Made by a program: the position numbers and the translations under genes. From the NCBI RefSeq assembly GCF_000585395.1, contig NZ_KK073875.1, positions 509,186 through 573,185 of the forward strand: a stretch of 64,000 nucleotides of DNA, in the 5' to 3' direction. Positions 9,104 through 20,781 of the stretch are shown piece after piece. Numbering within the stretch: the stretch's first letter is position 1; every line of letters starts with the position of its first letter. Below the pieces are notes generated by a model. That model searched no databases. It saw nothing but the letters and a program-made list of their open reading frames with translations, and was not told the DNA's origin. This stretch comes from Saccharibacillus sacchari DSM 19268. Its GTDB lineage: Bacteria > Bacillota > Bacilli > Paenibacillales > Paenibacillaceae.

Positions 9104-10501
9104 TTAACCGATCGAACCTTCCATCTCGAATTTGATCAATCTATTCATCTCGACCGCGTACTCCATCGGCAGTTCTTTCGTGAACGGCTCGATGAAGCCC
9201 ATAACGATCATCTGCGTCGCTTCGTTCTCGCTGAGGCCGCGGCTCATCAGGTAGAAGAGTTGATCTTCGGATACCTTCGATACCGTGGCTTCGTGCTCGA
9301 GCATCACGTCGTCGTTCAGAATTTCGTTGTACGGAATCGTATCCGACGTGGATTGGTTATCCAGGATCAGCGTATCGCACTTGATGTTCGACTTGGCGCC
9401 CGTCGCTTTGCGACCGAACGAAGCCAGACCTTGATACGTAACTTTGCCGCCGTGCTTACTGATCGACTTGGAAATGATTGTCGACGTCGTATCCGGAGCC
9501 AAGTGGATCATTTTCGCGCCCGCGTGCTGATGCTGGTCTTTACCGGCAACGGCAATCGAAAGTACGGAACCTTTGGCGCCGCGTCCTTTGAGAACGACAG
9601 CCGGATATTTCATCGTCAGTTTGGAGCCGATGTTGCCGTCGACCCATTCCATATTGGCGTTTTCTTCCGCAACCGCGCGTTTCGTTACGAGGTTGTAGAT
9701 GTTGGACGACCAGTTTTGGATCGTGGTGTAACGAACGCGGGCGTCCTTCTTCACGATGATCTCGACGACCGCGCTGTGCAGCGAGTTCGTGCCGTAGACC
9801 GGAGCCGTGCAGCCTTCGACGTAGTGCACGAAGCTGCCTTCGTCGGCGATGATCAATGTGCGTTCGAATTGGCCCATGTTTTCCGAGTTGATCCGGAAGT
9901 ACGCTTGCAGAGGCACTTCGCACTTCACGCCTTTCGGCACGTAGATGAAGCTGCCGCCGGACCATACGGCGCTGTTCAGAGCCGCGAATTTATTGTCGGA
10001 AGGCGGAATGACTTTGGCGAAATGTTCTCTCAGGATCTCCGGGTGCTCTCTAAGAGCCGTATCCGTATCCATGAAGATAACGCCTTGGTCTTCCAGTTCC
10101 TTCTGCATATTGTGGTAAACGACTTCGGATTCGTACTGCGCCGAGACGCCGGCGAGGAACTTCTGTTCCGCTTCCGGAATGCCCAGCTTGTTGAACGTTT
10201 CCTTGATCTCGCTCGGAACTTCTTCCCACGTTTTGCTTTGTCCTTCGGACGGCTTCACGTAGTATTGAATCTCGTCGAAGTTCAATTCGCTCAGGTCGCC
10301 GCCCCATGTAGGCATCGGCATTTTTTGGAACTGCTCGAACGATTTGAGGCGGAAATCGAGCATCCATTCCGGTTCGTTTTTCATTTTCGAAATGGAGATG
10401 ACGATTTCCTTGGTCAGGCCTTTGCCGCTCTTGTAAATCGACTCGTGTTCATCGCGAAAACCATATTGGTACTCGTCGCTAATCGGTGCTTCTTTAGCCA
10501 T
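9104..10501 (-). CDS. sufB: Fe-S cluster scaffold SufB
   Basis: 465 aa, the same length as Bacillus subtilis SufB. It carries the family core including the SVKYPAVVL-like strand region (here [16 protein letters not shown]), [14 protein letters not shown] and the C-terminal [21 protein letters not shown]. SufB with SufC and SufD forms the SufBC2D scaffold that assembles [4Fe-4S] clusters from sulfur delivered through SufS-SufU. ATG with SD AGGGAGG. Last gene of sufCDSUB, 18 nt after sufU. Confidence 0.97.
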   Translation of the reverse strand: MAKEAPISDEYQYGFRDEHESIYKSGKGLTKEIVISISKMKNEPEWMLDFRLKSFEQFQKMPMPTWGGDLSELNFDEIQYYVKPSEGQSKTWEEVPSEIKETFNKLGIPEAEQKFLAGVSAQYESEVVYHNMQKELEDQGVIFMDTDTALREHPEILREHFAKVIPPSDNKFAALNSAVWSGGSFIYVPKGVKCEVPLQAYFRINSENMGQFERTLIIADEGSFVHYVEGCTAPVYGTNSLHSAVVEIIVKKDARVRYTTIQNWSSNIYNLVTKRAVAEENANMEWVDGNIGSKLTMKYPAVVLKGRGAKGSVLSIAVAGKDQHQHAGAKMIHLAPDTTSTIISKSISKHGGKVTYQGLASFGRKATGAKSNIKCDTLILDNQSTSDTIPYNEILNDDVMLEHEATVSKVSEDQLFYLMSRGLSENEATQMIVMGFIEPFTKELPMEYAVEMNRLIKFEMEGSIG

Positions 10502-10519
10502 GGTGATTCCTCCCTTTCG

Positions 10520-13456
<2,937 letters not shown>

Positions 13457-13488
13457 AATCGGTGTTCCTCCTTCCGCTTCTTATTGAA

Positions 13489-14277
13489 TTATGCTTCTTG
13501 TTCTTGTCCGACCGTCTCGTCCGTGATGCCGAGCTCTTCCTTGATCCAATCGTAACCGTCTTGCTCCAGGCGCGCCGCGAGTTCCGGTCCGCCGGATTTC
13601 ACGATACGACCTTGCATCATGACGTGCACGAAGTCAGGCGTAATATAGTTCAGCAAACGCTGATAGTGGGTAATGATCAGGAATCCGCGATCTTCGTTCT
13701 TCATTTCGTTCACGCCGTTCGCAACGATGCGCAGGGCGTCGATGTCGAGACCGGAGTCGATTTCGTCAAGGATCACGACTTTCGGATCGAGCATCATCAT
13801 TTGCAGAATTTCGTTACGCTTTTTCTCGCCGCCGGAGAAACCTTCGTTCAGGTAACGGTGCGCGAATTCAGGGTTCATTTCCAGACCCTTCATGCTGCTT
13901 TCCATTTGGCGGATGAACTTGATCAGCGAGATTTCGTTGCCTTCGCCGCGACGCGCGTTGATCGCGCTGCGCAAGAAGTCGGAATTCGTGACGCCCGCGA
14001 TTTCGCTCGGATACTGCATCGCGAGGAACAGACCCGCAAGCGCGCGCTCGTCGACGCCCATTTCCAGCACGTCTTCGCCGTTAAGCGTAGCCGAACCTTC
14101 GGTTACTTCGTATTTCGGATGCCCCATCAGTGCGGAAGCCAGCGTACTTTTGCCGGTACCGTTCGGTCCCATGATCGCGTGGATTTCCCCGCCGTTCATT
14201 TCCAGGTTGATCCCTTTCAGAATTTCCTTGCCTTCGATCTCAGCTTTGAGTCCTTCGATGACGAATTTAGTTGCCAT
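13489..14277 (-). CDS. sufC: Fe-S assembly ATPase SufC
   Basis: 262 aa from ATG 14277, chosen over an in-frame upstream codon because GGAGGG precedes it. Walker A is GPNGTGKST, the ABC signature is FSGGEKKR and Walker B is VVILDEIDSGLD. SufC is the soluble ABC ATPase that drives conformational change in SufBD during cluster assembly. First gene of sufCDSUB; a near-consensus promoter lies ~90 bp upstream. Confidence 0.97.
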   Translation of the reverse strand: MATKFVIEGLKAEIEGKEILKGINLEMNGGEIHAIMGPNGTGKSTLASALMGHPKYEVTEGSATLNGEDVLEMGVDERALAGLFLAMQYPSEIAGVTNSDFLRSAINARRGEGNEISLIKFIRQMESSMKGLEMNPEFAHRYLNEGFSGGEKKRNEILQMMMLDPKVVILDEIDSGLDIDALRIVANGVNEMKNEDRGFLIITHYQRLLNYITPDFVHVMMQGRIVKSGGPELAARLEQDGYDWIKEELGITDETVGQEQEA

Positions 14278-14365
14278 GTTCAGCGTCCCTCCAGAAATAT
14301 AATGGTGAATCCGTGATATCCTTTTGATCAAGCGCTCTAATCAAAATAATTATAACCTTGTAATG

Positions 14366-14394
14366 ATTATAAACTGATTATCGTTGATACTCAA
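14366..14394 (-). promoter_or_regulatory. suf operon sigma-A promoter
   Basis: On the minus strand, -35 TTGAGT (14389-14394), a 17-bp spacer and a perfect -10 TATAAT (14366-14371). TSS would be near 14359. The overlapping GATAATC/TATAATCATTA pattern is vaguely Fur-box-like (about 11/19), too weak to call. The rest of 14278-14510 is AT-rich with no gene. Confidence 0.8.
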
Positions 14395-14510
14395 TTTATT
14401 TTACCCGAATTTATTTTACAGTTCAACGAATCGACATACATTTAAAAATTAAATCGTGTTAATAATGAATGTTGTGCAACCATTTGTATGGAGAAACGGA
14501 CGTTTCAAAA

Positions 14511-14543
14511 GGAAAACCCGATCCAAAACGGACCGGGTTTTCT
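14511..14543 (-). terminator. dps terminator
   Basis: Stem of 12 positions with one mismatch (AAAACCCG.TCC / GGA.CGGGTTTT), followed by T-rich sequence, 40 nt beyond the dps stop. Confidence 0.8.
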
Positions 14544-14582
14544 TGGTATGGACATGTATTGAATATTTCGTAAACTCGGTTT

Positions 14583-15047
14583 TTAGTGTCCGAGGAACGA
14601 ACGCAGCATCCACATATGCTTTTCGAGATCTTGCTTCATGCTGATCAGCATGTCGCTCGTTGCTTGGTCATGCGCTTCTTCGGCCAACTCCAGGCCTTCC
14701 TGCATCTCTTCGGCTACAGTCGCGAAATCTTCGATCAGCGTTTGTACCATCGTGCGATAGTCTTCGCCGCCGGCTGCTTCCTGAATGCTGGACAATTCCA
14801 GGTATTCTTTCATCGTAGCGGCCGGGCTGGCTTTGATCGTCAGCATGCGTTCTGCCACTTCGTCCATTTTCTCCGTGACTTCGTTGTAGAGTTCTTCGAA
14901 CTTCACGTGCAGCGTATAGAAGTTTTCGCCTTTGACGTACCAGTGGAAGTTATGGATTTTAACGTAAAGAACGTTCAGGTTCGCAACCTGGCGGTTCAGG
15001 ATTTCCTCAATTGTTTTAGTTTGTGCTTCTGTTTTTGTTTTATCCAT
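14583..15047 (-). CDS. dps: Dps family DNA-binding/ferritin-like protein
   Basis: 154 aa, a four-helix ferritin fold. Ferroxidase-centre signatures at the dimer interface are intact: NFHWYVKGENFYTLHVKFEELY-type helix (H and D/E ligands) and DEVAERMLTIKASP. Dps dodecamers oxidise and store Fe(II), using H2O2, and protect DNA in stress and stationary phase. Monocistronic, with an ATG start. A sigma-B-like promoter 115 bp upstream supports general-stress control as known for B. subtilis dps. Its position beside suf groups iron-sulfur functions but the two units are separately terminated. Confidence 0.94.
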   Translation of the reverse strand: MDKTKTEAQTKTIEEILNRQVANLNVLYVKIHNFHWYVKGENFYTLHVKFEELYNEVTEKMDEVAERMLTIKASPAATMKEYLELSSIQEAAGGEDYRTMVQTLIEDFATVAEEMQEGLELAEEAHDQATSDMLISMKQDLEKHMWMLRSFLGH

Positions 15048-15162
15048 GGTTAATCCCTGCTTTCGTTAAATTTTATCCGTCACGCCGAACATGCGGGCTT
15101 GAAGGATTATTTGGTAAAATCTCGCGGCGACCCATGTGCTTTTCGCCGTTTCTAGTTACCTT

Positions 15163-15188
15163 TTACCCGTACGAAAATCAGGCGAAAC
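15163..15188 (-). promoter_or_regulatory. Sigma-B-like promoter of dps
   Basis: Minus strand: GTTTCG (15183-15188), 14-bp spacer, GGGTAA (15163-15168), matching the general-stress consensus GTTT-N12-15-GGGWAW. TSS near 15155 would leave a ~108 nt leader. Nothing else recognisable between 15048 and 15340 except this site. Confidence 0.55.
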
Positions 15189-15425
15189 AAGTCGAACCTT
15201 CAAAGCGATGTCCGTTTTGCGACGAGTTGGCACTGCTTCGTTGTGTAACTTTTATCACAGAAGAACGCTTGCTCGCTTCCATCCATTAAACTGGATAATT
15301 TCCCGGCGTGACAGCCCCTCTGGGACTAGGATTATGCCAAAAGTCATGGTATCATGAAAGGACGCGGGATTCCGATTTCCACTAAGCTCGGATCCAAATT
15401 TGAACTGGTTAAGACCGGGGGAATT

Positions 15426-15968
15426 ATGAACAATAAGACATCGCAAGAACGTTCCGGATTTTTATTCAATGTTGATATTCTGATTGACGGTTCGACAAAC
15501 GCCCAAGCCTTACAGTCCCTTTTGGCACTTCTCAACGCCTCGGACAAGGTCGTCGATCTTCGCGTGAATTCCGGCCTTGAGCTCGGTCAAATCATCGAAG
15601 CCTCTTTGTCCAATCTCAAGACGAATTACGTTGAAAAATCCAGGGCAGGCCTCTCCTCGGCAAAAGGATTACAGTTCAAACATGCCGCGGCTGCCGAAAG
15701 CGCTCTAAAAGCTGCGCAAAAAGCAACTCAACCCGTAGCCGCCGCGCCGTCGGCTTCGTTTTTAACGCCTGACGATATTCGGGATAGCATTAGCAAAAAC
15801 CGCTTGGTTCGCCTGATCGTCAATAAACCGGGGGGTACTCGATTGAGCATCCCGTGCCGGATCCTCAACTTCGACGAAGCAGCCCAAATGCTGAGCGTCT
15901 ATCACGTTGACGAAAAACAAGTGTACAGCTTCTCGCTAAACGAAATCGACGAGCTGACCGGACAGTAA
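15426..15968 (+). CDS. Unknown small protein
   Basis: 180 aa from the ATG at 15426 (GGGGGAA close upstream); the frame continues 24 codons upstream without a better SD. I do not recognise it. N-terminal ~45 residues (FNVDILIDGSTNAQALQSLL) look alpha/beta. A central Ala-rich segment (KHAAAAESALKAAQKA) is probably a helix or linker. The last ~65 residues (LVRLIVNKPGGTRLSIPCRI, then FDEAAQMLSVYHVDEKQVYSF) look like a small beta-barrel domain. No signal peptide or membrane segment. An extended -10 (TGGTATCAT, ~15348-15355) may be its promoter. Monocistronic. Confidence 0.7.
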   Translation: MNNKTSQERSGFLFNVDILIDGSTNAQALQSLLALLNASDKVVDLRVNSGLELGQIIEASLSNLKTNYVEKSRAGLSSAKGLQFKHAAAAESALKAAQKATQPVAAAPSASFLTPDDIRDSISKNRLVRLIVNKPGGTRLSIPCRILNFDEAAQMLSVYHVDEKQVYSFSLNEIDELTGQ

Positions 15969-16037
15969 TTTTTCCAAGATCAGCATGTCCAAACGCCTTT
16001 CCCAACATCTTCATTTAGGCAAACGATATTCGCAAAG

Positions 16038-16075
16038 AAAAGACCGAGTGAACGTTCCCGTTCACTCGGTCTTTT
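16038..16075 (+). terminator. Strong intrinsic terminator
   Basis: Perfect 17-bp stem AAAAGACCGAGTGAACG / CGTTCACTCGGTCTTTT with a TTCC loop, 70 nt after the preceding stop. Confidence 0.93.
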
Positions 16076-16113
16076 CTTCTCAATAAACCCTCTCAAGAAA
16101 ACCTAACGTAACT

Positions 16114-16247
16114 GGAAGCGAAAAGACGGAGAGAAAAATTCAGTGAAAAACGCCTTTGAACTTGGAAAACCTCTACTCGAATTTCATTCCGGTTTTCCAA
16201 GTGAGACAGCGTTTTGAACGAATTTATCTCGAAGTCTTTTCGCTTCC
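16114..16247 (-). repeat. Nested-palindrome dispersed repeat, copy A
   Basis: 134 bp. Outer perfect 14-bp inverted repeat GGAAGCGAAAAGAC (16114-16127) / GTCTTTTCGCTTCC (16234-16247). Inner 11-bp hairpin CTTGGAAAACC (16161-16171) / GGTTTTCCAAG (16191-16201). Read on the minus strand it aligns over its whole length with copy D at 58483-58616 (same length, most positions equal), including TTCAAAGGCG just after the inner stem. The distal arm overlaps the 3' end of the DUF423 gene. Confidence 0.85.
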
Positions 16248-16607
16248 CATCGACAACGCAAGCAAAATCCACCCCGCAATAAAAGCGACTCCGCCCAGCG
16301 GCGTAATCGGCCCGAAGATTTTAAGCCCGGTTGTGCTCAGCAAGTACAAACTGCCCGAGAACATGACGATACCGGCAAAAAATAACCAAGCCGCCCAGGT
16401 CAGTCTTCGAGATTCGCCCCATACTCCCATCGCAATAGACGCAATCAACATGGCAAGTGCATGGATAAAATGATACTGAATGCCGGTCTGAAACGTCTTT
16501 AACGCGTCTTCACCGATCTGTTCGCCAAGAATGTGGCTGCCGAAAGCCCCTAATCCAACGCCGATCATGGCGACGATACAAGCAACGATCGCAATTTTCC
16601 GCTGCAT
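16224..16607 (-). CDS. DUF423 family small membrane protein
   Basis: 127 aa from ATG 16607. Four hydrophobic helices; the N-terminal part (IGVGLGAFGSHILGEQIGEDALKTF-type) is the DUF423/YwdK-family signature GAFGAH..L with the following tyrosine-His region (QYHFIHALAML). Function is unknown for the family; inner-membrane location is expected. The last seven residues (GSEKTSR) and stop codon lie inside repeat copy A, so the repeat insertion has defined the present C-terminus. An upstream alternative ATG overlaps by four bases. Monocistronic. Confidence 0.88.
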   Translation of the reverse strand: MQRKIAIVACIVAMIGVGLGAFGSHILGEQIGEDALKTFQTGIQYHFIHALAMLIASIAMGVWGESRRLTWAAWLFFAGIVMFSGSLYLLSTTGLKIFGPITPLGGVAFIAGWILLALSMGSEKTSR

Positions 16608-16928
16608 ACATTCCCTCTTTTCCTTTTTTAACTTGAAACCTGTTTGCAGGCTCTTCGTTTCGCCTTGCAAATCGACTTTCATTATAGGATGTTATGAAGG
16701 CAAAGGCCAGAAAAAGGCGAAAACTTCATTATTTTTCGCGATCCGTTCAGCTTATGGCCGGGTAATACTTATTAATTCCCTACCTGCTTCCGATGTGTAT
16801 TTTAACTGAAACCAGATGATTAGTCGCTGCGTATTACGGGAGACAGTCGGCAATTCAGGGTTGCTTTTTGATGCGGAATATGAAAGAGTAATCACGTAAA
16901 AGCTTCCAAAATAAAGGAGAGTTGAAGC
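16608..16928. promoter_or_regulatory. Divergent intergenic region, probable promoters
   Basis: Contains a perfect minus-strand -10 TATAAT (16681-16686 on the plus strand as ATTATA) for the DUF423 gene with no clear -35, and a small CCTGTTTGCAGG palindrome. No clear plus-strand promoter and no gene seen. Confidence 0.4.
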
Positions 16929-17519
16929 ATGGATAATCGGTTTCCACCATCCGACGGCAAAGATGACCGTCAAAACGGGCCGGATCTTCGCAAAGATCCT
17001 TACCGGAACGAATCTGAACCCAACAACAATTTCGGAGACCCGTATCGCAGCGAACCCGACGGACGCGGTTATGACGACCGGGTTAACCCGCCGTTCAGCC
17101 CTTACGATTCGTATCCGCAAGGCGATCGCCCTCAAGAACGTCTCAAACATTCCGGAGTCGGCATCGCTTCGTTCGTGCTTTCGCTGCTCAGCATCGCCTT
17201 GTACGTGGTCTTTGTCATTTCGGCGTTCAGCGTCGTGTATTCGCTTGGCGAAGTGGGAAGCACGGTAAATTTCGACGTGAACTCAGCTACAGAAGAACAG
17301 CTGATGAGCGTCGGGCTTAGCGCCATCGTCCTCATTTTCAGCGTTCTCGGCGCAGCCGTGTTGAATCTGGTCGGCGCGATTCTGGGCATCGTCGGTATCG
17401 TATCCAAGACGCGCAAAAGAGTCTTTGCCGTGATCGGTACCGTCTTGAACGGCTTGTGCCTGCTCGGCGGAGGCGGCTTTATTATCTTCAGCACAGTGAT
17501 CGGAGCCGGCGGCCTGTAA
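16929..17519 (+). CDS. DUF4190-like membrane protein
   Basis: 196 aa. The first ~75 residues are hydrophilic and rich in Asp, Arg, Asn and Pro (disordered, cytoplasmic by charge). Three hydrophobic helices follow (about residues 79-103, 127-160 and 168-194). The order small-residue-rich helix GVGIASFVLSLLSIALYVV then LNLVGAILGIVGIVSKTRKR resembles the DUF4190-type proteins of Gram-positives, whose function is unknown. SD AAAGGAG precedes the ATG. Monocistronic, ended by a strong hairpin. Confidence 0.75.
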   Translation: MDNRFPPSDGKDDRQNGPDLRKDPYRNESEPNNNFGDPYRSEPDGRGYDDRVNPPFSPYDSYPQGDRPQERLKHSGVGIASFVLSLLSIALYVVFVISAFSVVYSLGEVGSTVNFDVNSATEEQLMSVGLSAIVLIFSVLGAAVLNLVGAILGIVGIVSKTRKRVFAVIGTVLNGLCLLGGGGFIIFSTVIGAGGL

Positions 17520-17561
17520 AAAGTCTCTTTTGCCAACATAAGCGATAGCAGCGCGATTCTC

Positions 17562-17596
17562 AAAAAAGGCCGACGCTTCACCAGCGTCGGCCTTTC
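17562..17596 (+). terminator. Intrinsic terminator
   Basis: AAAGGCCGACGCT / AGCGTCGGCCTTT, 13-bp stem with a 5-nt loop. Confidence 0.9.
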
Positions 17597-17773
17597 GTCT
17601 GCCGATTCGCTTCGGATCATGATATACTGTTAGCTGCGGAGAATGTCTCTACATACGTTGTCTCGCCCGATTTGCAACCCGACATCAATTGCTTGCCGAA
17701 GACAATGTAACAGCTTTGCTTATTTCGCCCGCTTGCTTTTTAAGTGTGCGGGAGCGTCCATGAGGAGATGAAT

Positions 17774-18622
17774 ATGCCCAACATTCGAATTTTTTCTGAC
17801 AGTACCAGCGATCTGCCTGCCGGGCTAATCGAGCAATACGGCATTGGAATCGTACCGCTGTACGTCGTTTTCGAGGATCAAACTTACCGTGATGGCGTAG
17901 ACCTTACCCCATCCCAGCTATTTGATAAAGTCGCCCGTCAGGGCAAGCTACCCAAATCCGCAGCCCCTTCGCCGGCCGATTTCGGTCAAGCGTTTGCTCC
18001 TTATATTGAAAAAGGGGAGCGTATTCTGTATATCAGTCTCTCTTCCGAGCTGTCATCCACGTATCAGAACGCCCGGATTGCCGCCGATGACTTCGATCCG
18101 GGCAGCGTAACGGTCTTTGACTCGCTAAATCTCTCGACGGCAATCGGCATTCAAGTGCTTCAAGCAGCCCGTCTTGCCGAAGCCGGTGCGGAGATTGACG
18201 AGATCGTGCGCAAGCTGGAACGCATGCGTCCCGAGGTGGAGACCGAATTCGCGATCGACACGCTGGAATATCTGCACAAAGGAGGGCGCTGCTCCGGCAT
18301 GCAAAACCTGATCGGAAGCCTGCTCAGCATTCGCCCGATTATCAAGGTCAACGACGGCAAGATGACACCGGCTTACAAAGTTCGCGGGAAGCGGGAAAAA
18401 GCGATCGACAAGATGCTGCAAAACCTGCTGGTCAACAAAGACCGGATCGAAGGACCTGTGGTCGTCGTGAACGCGCACGCCGAGGAAGACGCGATTCAAA
18501 TGCGCGAATTTATTCTTCGGGAAACGAATGTAACGGAAGTGCTGATGCCTTCGGCCGGATGCGTCATTTCGACGCACTGCGGTCCAGGCACAATCGGTCT
18601 GATGTACGCCAAAAAAAGCTAA
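17774..18622 (+). CDS. DegV family fatty-acid-binding protein
   Basis: 282 aa from ATG 17774 (GAGGAG six bases upstream; the ATG two codons earlier abuts the SD). The opening strand [12 protein letters not shown] with the conserved serines, [24 protein letters not shown] and the C-terminal HCGPGTIGL are diagnostic for DegV/FakB. Family members bind a fatty acid and present it to FakA kinase for phosphorylation and use in phospholipid synthesis. No fakA is nearby. Cytoplasmic, monocistronic. Confidence 0.95.
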   Translation: MPNIRIFSDSTSDLPAGLIEQYGIGIVPLYVVFEDQTYRDGVDLTPSQLFDKVARQGKLPKSAAPSPADFGQAFAPYIEKGERILYISLSSELSSTYQNARIAADDFDPGSVTVFDSLNLSTAIGIQVLQAARLAEAGAEIDEIVRKLERMRPEVETEFAIDTLEYLHKGGRCSGMQNLIGSLLSIRPIIKVNDGKMTPAYKVRGKREKAIDKMLQNLLVNKDRIEGPVVVVNAHAEEDAIQMREFILRETNVTEVLMPSAGCVISTHCGPGTIGLMYAKKS

Positions 18623-18633
18623 ATCCCTTTATC

Positions 18634-18687
18634 AAAAAAGACCGCCGTTTTCTCCAGCCCAAGGAGAGGAAACGGCGGTCTTTTTTT
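18634..18687. terminator. Bidirectional intrinsic terminator
   Basis: AAAAAAGACCGCCGTTT / AAACGGCGGTCTTTTTT with an additional TCTCC/GGAGA inner stem, between the convergent degV-like and kinase genes. Confidence 0.93.
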
Positions 18688-20596
18688 ATTCTTCGCACAA
18701 CATCGGCAAAGTGAACGAGAAGACCGATCCGGCCCCCTCTTGGCTTTCTGCCCAGATCGTTCCTCCCATCCGCTCGATCCAACGTTTACAGATGGCGAGC
18801 CCCAGACCGGTTCCTTCATAACTGCGAGCCAGCGTCGAAGAATGAATTTGGGAAAACGGCTGGAACAATAGTTCCATTTTGTCTGCCGGAATCCCGATCC
18901 CGCTATCGCGAACTTCGACTTTGAGTACGCAGCGCGCCATCTCTCCGTGACCCGTACGCGGCCGAACCACGCATTCCGCAAACACTTCGATCAGCCCTCG
19001 CGGCGTAAATTTAACGGCATTACCGACAAGGCCTACCATGATCTGCCGGAGTTTCCCTTCGTCCCCAACCAACTCTGAAGGGAATCCGTCGGCAATTTGA
19101 AGCGCCAACTCGACGCCGGACGTCTGTGCCTGGACCGAAAAAGCTTCGACCGATTCTTCGATCAAGCGGCGCGCCCGGAACGGCTTGTTCTCAAAACGCA
19201 ATGCCCCGCTCTCCGCAGCATTAAAATCAAGGACTCGATCGACAACGGCCTGCAGGCCTCGCCCGCTTAGCAGCAGCACTTCCATATAATCCTGCTGTTC
19301 CAAGGTCAATTCGGTTTGCTGCATCAATTCCGCCATGCCGAGCACGCCGCCGAGCGGCGTGCGTAGTTCATGGCTCATCAGGCTCAAGAACTTCGTTTTG
19401 GCAGCAAGTCCGCGTTGCGCTTCGTCTTTTTGCCTAACGATCTCCGCTTCGCTGGTCACATCCTTGAAAACGACGACGGCTCCTGCCGGTTCGCCGTTTT
19501 CGAATAACGGATTCACCCGGTACTCGACCAACAGGCTGCTTCCGTCTTTGCGCCAGAATACTTCACCGCGAACTTCCCGGACAATGCCTTCGCGCATTGA
19601 ACTGTGAATCGGACACTCCTCCACCGGATACGGACTGCCGTCGGCGCGGCTGTGATGAATCAGATCGTGATTATAGATATTTTGGAATTCTTCGATTTCG
19701 TACCCGAGCATCTGCGCCCCTGCCTGATTGATGAATACGGAGCGCCCTTCGCGATTGATCTCATAAATTCCTTCCGATACCGCATTCAGGATTGACGTGT
19801 ATTGATCCGTCAATTCCCGGCTTCGCTGCATCTGCCGCTTCGACTCCGTAATGTCGAGCGCGATCATATACACCCCCAACACTTGTCGATCGACAATGAT
19901 CGGCAGCGTAGTGAGATTCACGTCGATCCGCTGTCCGTCAGTTGCCAGAAGCTGCGCCTCGAAGTTGCCGGAATGTCCGCTTAGGGCGTACTCGAACCGT
20001 TGCTCTAGCAGCATGGACGACTCCGGTGCAAAAAAATGAGCATAAGGTTGTTCGGACAACTCGCGATGCGAATAACCGGTCATCGCTTCCAAATTCGGAT
20101 TGACCGACAAACAACGTCCCTCGGGATCAAAGGACAAAATCCCCGCCGGGTTATATTCAAACAACGAATGGTACAGACGTTCCTGCTCGCGCAATTTGCG
20201 GTTCCGATGTTCGTCCTCCGTGATGTCTTTGGCAATCGCATATACGCCTACCCGAACATCGTCTTGTTCGATGGCTACATACGTAATCGCCAGCATTCGC
20301 TTTTCGCCGTCTCTGCGTATAATTTCAAGCTTGAACTCCAGTCTTTTTTGCGTGTCCATCGCGTTCCAGTAAAGCATACTTCGGCCCGGTTCGCGATTGG
20401 CGGAAAAATCGCGCAGCGTCATGGATTGCATCTCTTCAAAAGTATAACCGGTGATCTGTTCGGTCGCAGGATTCGCATAGACCAGATCTCCCGCCATGTT
20501 CATCACGTAAATGGCGTCGGGATGGTGAAAAAACAGCGGGCGATACACTTCACTTTCCGCAACCGTTTCTCCTAACAAGCCAAATGAATTTTTCAA
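18686..20596 (-). CDS. Multi-PAS hybrid-less sensor histidine kinase (orphan)
   Basis: 636 aa from a TTG at 20596 (AAGGGAG six bases upstream); a GTG at 20617 is an alternative without SD. Three PAS domains: around residues 15-120 ([20 protein letters not shown]), 145-260 ([20 protein letters not shown]) and 270-390 ([20 protein letters not shown]), each with a following PAC-like segment. A HisKA dimerisation helix with [12 protein letters not shown] and a complete HATPase_c (N box NAVKF, G1 DSGIGIP, G2 GTGLGLAI) follow. No membrane helix, so a cytoplasmic sensor. No response regulator gene is adjacent. Confidence 0.94.
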   Translation of the reverse strand: MKNSFGLLGETVAESEVYRPLFFHHPDAIYVMNMAGDLVYANPATEQITGYTFEEMQSMTLRDFSANREPGRSMLYWNAMDTQKRLEFKLEIIRRDGEKRMLAITYVAIEQDDVRVGVYAIAKDITEDEHRNRKLREQERLYHSLFEYNPAGILSFDPEGRCLSVNPNLEAMTGYSHRELSEQPYAHFFAPESSMLLEQRFEYALSGHSGNFEAQLLATDGQRIDVNLTTLPIIVDRQVLGVYMIALDITESKRQMQRSRELTDQYTSILNAVSEGIYEINREGRSVFINQAGAQMLGYEIEEFQNIYNHDLIHHSRADGSPYPVEECPIHSSMREGIVREVRGEVFWRKDGSSLLVEYRVNPLFENGEPAGAVVVFKDVTSEAEIVRQKDEAQRGLAAKTKFLSLMSHELRTPLGGVLGMAELMQQTELTLEQQDYMEVLLLSGRGLQAVVDRVLDFNAAESGALRFENKPFRARRLIEESVEAFSVQAQTSGVELALQIADGFPSELVGDEGKLRQIMVGLVGNAVKFTPRGLIEVFAECVVRPRTGHGEMARCVLKVEVRDSGIGIPADKMELLFQPFSQIHSSTLARSYEGTGLGLAICKRWIERMGGTIWAESQEGAGSVFSFTLPMLCEE

Positions 20597-20781
20597 GGCG
20601 GACTCCCTTCGTTTCACACATCGTCTCTTGACTCATTTTATCTCAATTTTTCTTTAAAAAACAGGGAGTACCGAACGGGTTTGCCGAATTTATTCCGCTT
20701 CCTTTTTCCTGTTGCGTCAGTCACGCTTGCTTGTTGTTATATAGAGATAGAGATAGAGCCTACATAGAAGGGACGAACGGA

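Noticed and set aside
14359-14394. Fur box at the suf promoter
   Set aside because: Only about 11 of 19 positions match, far weaker than the clear box at 61665-61685.
20743-20759. AGATAG microsatellite before the PLD gene
   Set aside because: Under three units, no promoter relationship evident, probably chance.
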